A stretch of DNA of 64,000 nucleotides. Source: a bacterium (GTDB lineage Bacteria; Vulcanimicrobiota; Xenobia; Xenobiales; JADMJV01). A program made the position numbers and the translations under genes. The notes under the pieces are model-generated. The model made no database searches and had not been told where the DNA came from. It worked only from the letters and a program-made list of their open reading frames with translations. The DNA is taken from the NCBI GenBank assembly GCA_018780265.1, contig JADMJV010000111.1, forward strand, positions 1-64,000, written 5' to 3'. Shown one piece after another: positions 59,701 to 64,000 of the stretch; position 1 is the stretch's first letter, and the number at the start of each line of letters is the position of its first letter.

Positions 59701-60201
59701 GAGCTATGGCACAGAGATGGGGAGCCGTCCGCGAAAAATGGGCCACATTCAGCGATTGCCATTCTCGGAGCCAGCGCGCCAGCCTGGCTGCCAGACAACC
59801 CACGCGCGCGCTACGGCGAGCCAACTGCAAGGTGACTTGTGGCCACGGCAGAAGTCGTCGTAGTCAGTCCAGATGCTCCGCTCCTACCGCCCGAGTTGCC
59901 AGTTCACTGGCAATTTTTTCCAACTAATTGGCCACCGGCCGGCAGATTTCTTGGCTGCGACAAATTTCGACCCACCCACGAATAATGATCGGGGTCGCTC
60001 GATTCGGTTTCCCGACTGCGGTCGTGAGGGCGGCGTGAGTAAAACCTATGCGGCTCCACCTGAACCCAGTTAACCCGCGCTGCAGCGGACGACTCGGGCC
60101 CCTGCTCGAGCACGAAGCTACCTGAAACTCCCACAGAGCCCGTAGGAGAGATGGGGCGATAGAAGAGGTAAGGCTGGTTCACCCATTGTATCTGGGGTCC
60201 T
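59701..60201. other. 500-nt gap without a supported gene
   Basis: Apart from a terminator-like hairpin at 59896-59919, I see no coding signal that is not a shadow, no tRNA and no repeats of note. The composition is mixed. The stretch from 59920 to 60201 may hold the promoter of the gene at 60202. Confidence 0.4.
59896..59919 (+). terminator. Intrinsic terminator
   Basis: TTGCCAG-TTCA-CTGGCAA followed by TTTTTT: a 7-bp stem with a 6-nt T-run. It would end transcription from the metallopeptidase gene about 200 nt upstream. Confidence 0.8.
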
Positions 60202-60993
60202 ATGCGCAGTCGTTTGCTACTCGCCTGGTTGGTGATGGTCAGTCTGGCCTGGGGACAAGAGTCGGCCCCCTTTGTTTTGACGACCCGGCAGAAGGCCCAC
60301 ATTGGGCGCAAAATCTGGGCCAACGAATGCGGCGGCAGCGTAAGCGGCCTGACTTCGTGGAATTACGGCGAGGAGTTCCCGTCGCTGGGCATCGGCCACT
60401 TTATCTGGTACCCCGCAGGATTTGACGGCCGCTTCGAGGAGAGCTTTCCCAAGCTCATCGAGTTCGCCCGTCAAAAGGGGGCCACGCCGCCCCCGGTGGC
60501 TTTGCAACGCTACTGCCCCTGGCAATCCCGGCAAGCCTTTGAGGCCGATCGCCACAGTACTCAACTGAAAGCTCTGCGCGTCTGGTTGGCCAACTCGGTC
60601 GGTCTGCAAACCGACTACATCATCGCTCGCTCAAGCCAGGCTTTGGCCCAGGCCCTCAAAGTGGCACCGGCCCGGCGGGCCGCCACAATCGAGAAGAACT
60701 ATCGCTTGGTGGCCACCACCTCCAACGGTGTCTATGCCCTGATCGACTATGTCAATTTTAAGGGCGAGGGCACCAATCCGCGCGAACGCTACCACGGCCA
60801 GGGTTGGGGCTTACTGTGGGTGCTGATGGAGATGCGCGACGTGCCGACCGGTCAGGCGGCGGCCCAAGAGTTTGCCCGAGCCGCCAAACGTGTGCTGGAC
60901 AGGCGCATCGACAACTCTCCCCCCGAACGCGGCGAAGCCCGCTGGCGCCAGGGTTGGCACAACCGCTGTGACGGCTACGCTCAGCCCTTTTAG
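60202..60993 (+). CDS. Secreted protein, possibly lysozyme-like
   Basis: A 263-aa protein with a signal peptide (RSRLLLAWLVMVSLAWG, about 1-19). The pattern IWANECGGSVSGLTSWNYGEEFPSLGIGHFIWYP (about 39-72) recalls phage-type lysozymes, where an early Glu is followed by a T-x-G-x-GH segment, but the match is loose. A conserved middle part has GVYALIDYVNFKGEGTN and YHGQGWGLLWVLMEM. I recall similar proteins in planctomycetes and related bacteria annotated as hypothetical. The last 30 nt recur at 62348-62377. Confidence 0.6.
   Translation: MRSRLLLAWLVMVSLAWGQESAPFVLTTRQKAHIGRKIWANECGGSVSGLTSWNYGEEFPSLGIGHFIWYPAGFDGRFEESFPKLIEFARQKGATPPPVALQRYCPWQSRQAFEADRHSTQLKALRVWLANSVGLQTDYIIARSSQALAQALKVAPARRAATIEKNYRLVATTSNGVYALIDYVNFKGEGTNPRERYHGQGWGLLWVLMEMRDVPTGQAAAQEFARAAKRVLDRRIDNSPPERGEARWRQGWHNRCDGYAQPF
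60964..60993 (+). repeat. 30-nt repeat, copy 1 (3' end of the 60202 gene)
   Basis: The last 30 nt of the gene at 60202 match 62348-62377 with one mismatch. They include a short hairpin GGCT-N6-AGCC followed by CTTTT and the TAG stop. Confidence 0.8.
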
Positions 60994-61166
60994 AATGCAC
61001 CGATGCGTCCTAAAGCTGGCTCAGGCCTCCCGGCCGACAAAGTTTTACAACGCGGCAACATCGTGGATCATTCCGGCAATCGATTTTGTATTCTGTTTCG
61101 ACGGACTCTCTAAGATGGGATCAGCTCACAAAAGGTCTCAGGACCCATTGTTTGGAGGATATCCCG

Positions 61167-62111
61167 ATGGCATTTTCCCCATTTTCAGTCGGAGCCGTAA
61201 CAGACCCCAACGCGACTCTGGCGGGAGGACAGGCCGGCTACCCCGGTTTCCCAGCCTATCCCGGACTGAGTCCCGACAGTCTATTTGGCGGGACCGCCGC
61301 AAACCGAGCGCAGGGTCTCTCCCCCGACCTGGGTCTTCCTCCAATTCCCGGTTTCCCGAGCCCACAGCCGTTTCCAAACGCTCAGGGCAACCCGCTTCTT
61401 TTTCCAGGCACTCCTGGCTTTGCAGCCGGGCCGGGCAGGCCTGAAGCGGCCAACCAGATGGCCGACGACTTGATTCGAATGGCTTGCGCCTGCGGCATCG
61501 ACGGTTGCGACTGCGACGAAGCCGTCAACGAGATCAACGGCAACAACTCGTTGCTCAACAGCCTGCAGCAAAATTTCCAGACCCAGCAACTCGCCCAACT
61601 CGTGGGCCTGCTGGTGGCACTGATGCAAAACAAAGGCCTGCTCCAACAAAAGGGCAACGGCAGGAAAGCCAAAGCAGAGCAAGTGGAGGCGGCGGGTGGC
61701 GGCGGGGATGACGGGCACGGTCACGGCGGAGCCAGCTCGGCTGGCAGCGTTGCCGGCGCCAAGGACGTCAACGGTATCTCGGTGGTAACCCGCATGGGCA
61801 AACAAATCGGGGCCAGAATTGCCCAGCAATTTGATGACATGGTAGCGGCAGCCAAGAAAGATGGCGTGACTCTGACCATCACCTCGGGGTTCCGCTCTCG
61901 CGCCGAGCAAGAAAGGCTCTACTCAGCCTACAAGAACGGCACCGGCAATCTGGCAGCTCGTCCCGGCACGTCCAATCACGAGAAAGGCGATGCGATCGAC
62001 TTTGGTGGCGGCCAAGCAGCCTACGACTGGCTGGCCAAAAACGCATCCAAATTCGGCATGCACGGCAACGTGCCGGGGGAGCCTTGGCACTACTCGCTCA
62101 ACGGGAATTAG
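61167..62111 (+). CDS. VanY-type DD-carboxypeptidase domain protein without signal peptide
   Basis: A 314-aa protein. Residues about 1-120 are a Pro/Gly-rich, low-complexity leader (GYPGFPAYPGLSPDSLF, GLPPIPGFPSPQPFP), then a cysteine patch (ACACGIDGCDCDE, about 105-117), a linker, and from about 220 a D-Ala-D-Ala carboxypeptidase (VanY/peptidase M15) domain: SGFRSRAEQERLY, GTSNHEKGDAIDFGG (metal-binding His and Asp) and PWHYSLNG (final His). The ATG at 61167 has GGAGG 8 nt upstream. No signal peptide or TM segment, so secretion would need another route. It could be a cell wall enzyme, a phage-like endolysin or a secreted effector. Confidence 0.8.
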   Translation: MAFSPFSVGAVTDPNATLAGGQAGYPGFPAYPGLSPDSLFGGTAANRAQGLSPDLGLPPIPGFPSPQPFPNAQGNPLLFPGTPGFAAGPGRPEAANQMADDLIRMACACGIDGCDCDEAVNEINGNNSLLNSLQQNFQTQQLAQLVGLLVALMQNKGLLQQKGNGRKAKAEQVEAAGGGGDDGHGHGGASSAGSVAGAKDVNGISVVTRMGKQIGARIAQQFDDMVAAAKKDGVTLTITSGFRSRAEQERLYSAYKNGTGNLAARPGTSNHEKGDAIDFGGGQAAYDWLAKNASKFGMHGNVPGEPWHYSLNGN

Positions 62112-62397
62112 GCGGGAAGAGGGGGACCGTGCCGGTTTCGGATGATGGGGTTCCCTATCCCAACGATCCACGCGACTTGCTGGCGATGTTCACCACCTGG
62201 GGAAGACGCGTAACCATTCTGAAAAACTTCATGCATCCGTTCAGGCCTTTAAAGGCGCGCTGCCCTTTCTCAAACCTGAGGGTGAGGGCTGTTAGCCGTT
62301 GGTATCCCAGCCGCTTACCGCCTTGGACGGTGGCTCTCTTAAGTGTGCGCTGTAACGGCTACGCTCAGCCCTTTTAGGAGCCAGGGGGAAAGCTATC
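62112..62397. other. Gap with duplicated 30-nt segment
   Basis: This stretch between the VanY-type gene and the lipoprotein gene holds no supported gene. Its end carries the second copy (62348-62377) of the 30-nt segment from the 60202 gene, ending in a stop codon in the same frame, so it could be the tail of a decayed paralogue. Confidence 0.5.
62348..62377 (+). repeat. 30-nt repeat, copy 2
   Basis: Second copy of the 60964-60993 segment, 29 of 30 bases equal, with the same short hairpin and CTTTT. It ends just before the lipoprotein gene's ribosome-binding site. Confidence 0.8.
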
Positions 62398-63006
62398 GTG
62401 GGCGAAAACGCCAAAATGAAAGCACTGTTGCCCTGGCTTCTATTGGCCACCGTCCTGGCGGGCTGCGCTCAAAAAGACCGCTGGCCTCAACGAATCCTCA
62501 TTCCCAAGCCTCCCGTTCAGCGCGATCTGCTCAACGGCAAAAGCTGGACTCACAAGGGTTACTTGCTCAAAGCCCTGGCTGAGTTTGACGTAAGTGGCCG
62601 AGTGTTGCTTTTGGAGAAATTCTCGTCCGGGCGCGAAGCCGATCTCTCCCCCGAAGACCTCAGCCTGGGCTGGGGTGAAATGAGCAACGGGGCCTACCTC
62701 AGCCAGATTAAGCTGGCTCATATCGACCGCTACTATCAGTGGGAAATTCGCGGCGAGGTGCCCAGCAAAGAAACCATCATTCCTAACTCGGCCAACATTC
62801 ATTTCATTCCCGCCACGGATGGCGTAGCCAGTATCCTCAAGGCTGTGCGCGTACAAGACCTGGTCAGGGCCCAGGGCCATTTGGTCTCGGTGAACGCCCC
62901 GGACGGCTGGAACTGGTCCAGTTCCGTCTCGCGCAGCGATACCGGTACCGGGGCCTGCGAACTCATCTGGGTGGACAAACTGGAAGTTCTGCTCACGCCG
63001 CCTTAA
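62398..63006 (+). CDS. Lipoprotein of unknown function
   Basis: A 202-aa lipoprotein. The start GTG has AGGGGGA upstream; ATG 62416 is an alternative. The signal MKALLPWLLLATVLAGC (from residue 7) ends in a lipobox LAGC. The mature part is a beta-rich domain (DVSGRVLLLEKF, HIDRYYQWEIRGEVPSKETIIP, IHFIPATDGVASI) without a recognised family. No catalytic motif. It is preceded by the repeat copy at 62348. Confidence 0.7.
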   Translation: MGENAKMKALLPWLLLATVLAGCAQKDRWPQRILIPKPPVQRDLLNGKSWTHKGYLLKALAEFDVSGRVLLLEKFSSGREADLSPEDLSLGWGEMSNGAYLSQIKLAHIDRYYQWEIRGEVPSKETIIPNSANIHFIPATDGVASILKAVRVQDLVRAQGHLVSVNAPDGWNWSSSVSRSDTGTGACELIWVDKLEVLLTPP

Positions 63007-63128
63007 AGCCAGCGCGCCCTCCCTCAGGCAGATTTGCCACCTCTGGCCAGAAAGCCCTGAGTTGGAATCGGGCCGGGCAATACCCGACATAACGGAATGG
63101 AAGCAGTGGGCAGACCCAGGCTGCCAGG

Positions 63129-64000
63129 TTAAGACGCAGCGCCTGCGTCCTCTCGGGCGCAGAGGGCCCGGAACAAGAACAACAGCACCGCCAGGGTGGC
63201 GATGGCAAGCAGTGGGAAGTGGAAGGCGGCGTGGGTGGAGTAGCGCTGCGAGAGGAAGCCGACGAGCTGGGACCCGAATGTGCCTCCCAAAGCCACGAAG
63301 ATGATGATGAGCCCGGCCATGGCGCTATGCAGCGGCTTGGGCAGTCGGCTGAGGACCATCGAGCTGAGGGTCGGGTAGATGGGGCCGATAAAGAAGCCGA
63401 CGGTGCAGAAGACGGGAACAATTGGCCTGATTTGGCTCCAGTCGGTGATACGCAGTGCGTGCTCAGGGCCGGTGAGCAGCATCACGGTGGCGGTGAGGCC
63501 AAAAGCGCAGGCCAGGTACACCTCTTGCAGGACGAAAGCCGAGAAACGCCGGCACAGCGACCCGAAGAGGAAGCGGCTGATCGCCAACGAGCCGAAGTAG
63601 ACGCTAAGAAGGGTGGAGACCATGGGCGCCGAGAGCCCGAACGCGTCACGGTTGAAGGTGGGAAGCCAGGTGCCGATGCTCTGCTCGAGCATACCGTCGA
63701 CCAACGCGCAAGCCAGGAAGCTCAGCACGAAGGGGCGACGGAGCAATCCGATCACATCGCTCAGGTCGGGTCCTTTGCCGGTGTTGGCCACTCCCGCTTC
63801 ATTCAGTGGGATGCCGAGCCACAGCAAAAAACTGACCACCGCCAACCCGCAAACGACCCAATAGGTATGGGTCCAGCTGGAGTAGCTGATCATCCAGGCG
63901 AATACCAGCGGGGCAACCATGGCTCCGATCTGGTAGACGCCCCCCATCCGATTCATGATCGCGGTGTGCTGGGTGGGATCGCGAGCGATGAGTCCGACCG
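63129..64000 (-). CDS. MFS transporter, N-terminus outside the window
   Basis: The C-terminal 290 codons of a major-facilitator permease; the open frame continues to the window edge (VGLIARDPTQHTAI precedes the first internal Met at 63956), so the start is beyond 64000. Visible are segments around APLVFAWMIS, VVCGLAVVSFLLWLGIP, FVLSFLACALVDGMLEQSIG, MVSTLLSVYFGSLAISRFLFG, VFCTVGFFIGPIYPTLSSMVL and AGLIIIFVALGGTFGSQLVGFLS, fitting TM5-TM12 of a sugar or fucose/glucose-galactose-type MFS. Substrate not assignable. It is intact in the visible part, unlike the MFS remnant at 13830. Confidence 0.88.
   Translation of the reverse strand, partial: VGLIARDPTQHTAIMNRMGGVYQIGAMVAPLVFAWMISYSSWTHTYWVVCGLAVVSFLLWLGIPLNEAGVANTGKGPDLSDVIGLLRRPFVLSFLACALVDGMLEQSIGTWLPTFNRDAFGLSAPMVSTLLSVYFGSLAISRFLFGSLCRRFSAFVLQEVYLACAFGLTATVMLLTGPEHALRITDWSQIRPIVPVFCTVGFFIGPIYPTLSSMVLSRLPKPLHSAMAGLIIIFVALGGTFGSQLVGFLSQRYSTHAAFHFPLLAIATLAVLLFLFRALCAREDAGAAS

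Noticed and set aside
61167..62111. Prophage lysis cassette
   Set aside because: A VanY-type domain alone is not enough; no holin, capsid, tail, integrase or terminase gene is nearby.

Overview
The window is 64 kb of gene-dense bacterial DNA, visibly GC-rich, with one tRNA and no rRNA, prophage, CRISPR array or recognisable transposase. The lineage cannot be fixed from the sequence. The mix (isocitrate dehydrogenase kinase/phosphatase, cyanophycinase-like protein, paired M16 peptidases, a PDZ/radical-SAM DUF512 protein, an HD-GYP sensor, PilT and PilZ, a GatCA amidotransferase) fits a free-living, probably Gram-negative-type bacterium with type IV pili and flexible carbon and nitrogen metabolism. 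An uncultured deep-branching phylum is more likely than a standard proteobacterium, but that is inference.

Layout. 0.3-8.7 kb (minus strand): a complete hydrogenase-maturation set hypA-B-F-C-D-E with overlapping genes, preceded by an MNT/HEPN chimera, a Usp protein, a GalT-Nudix fusion and a CBS protein; no hydrogenase structural gene lies in the window. 8.8-13.9 kb: tandem PilZ protein, rhodanese remnant, second Usp, clpB with a PAS-like partner, DUF2809 protein. 13.8-19.1 kb: MFS remnant, thioesterase, MtfA-type peptidase, SulP transporter, AceK. 19.4-27.6 kb: unknown protein, EEP-family nuclease/phosphatase, alpha/beta hydrolase divergent from a TetR regulator with a palindromic operator, secreted protein, fabF-rnc, glycosyltransferase, DUF167 and DUF6941-like proteins.

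27.6-37.3 kb is the most accessory part: a small AT-rich gene between repeated hairpins, a broken Uma2 gene, a vapBC-type toxin-antitoxin pair with its own promoter, an ATP-grasp ligase, a DUF4143 ATPase with a dyad at its promoter, a FCY1-type cytosine deaminase, two tandem RlaP/YcgL-like nucleotidyltransferases, and a 720-residue TerD-domain protein transcribed with a CBS protein from a good sigma-70-type promoter. This stretch looks like a stress, nucleotide and RNA-related neighbourhood.

37.3-47.6 kb (minus strand) is a long housekeeping run with many 4-nt overlaps: M16 peptidase (active), M16 peptidase (inactive), cmk, DUF512/radical SAM, der, plsY, pilT, unknown, gatC, gatA. A tRNA-Glu with promoter and terminator sits upstream. 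47.9-57.1 kb: secreted unknown, Crp and a cyanophycinase-like lipoprotein, divergent HD-GYP regulator, a degenerate phosphoglucose-isomerase-like protein, then a glutamine-synthetase-like enzyme, iron-type alcohol dehydrogenase and APC transporter that together suggest uptake and gamma-glutamylation of an amine or amino alcohol. 57.2-64 kb: unknown proteins including a secreted zincin, a possibly lysozyme-like protein, a VanY-type peptidase without signal peptide, a lipoprotein and a partial MFS transporter.

A recurrent oddity is genes that keep both ends but lack an internal segment: hypA without its zinc finger, an MNT N-terminus joined to a HEPN C-terminus, MFS TM1 joined to the last TM, a rhodanese with only its active loop, and a Uma2 gene.
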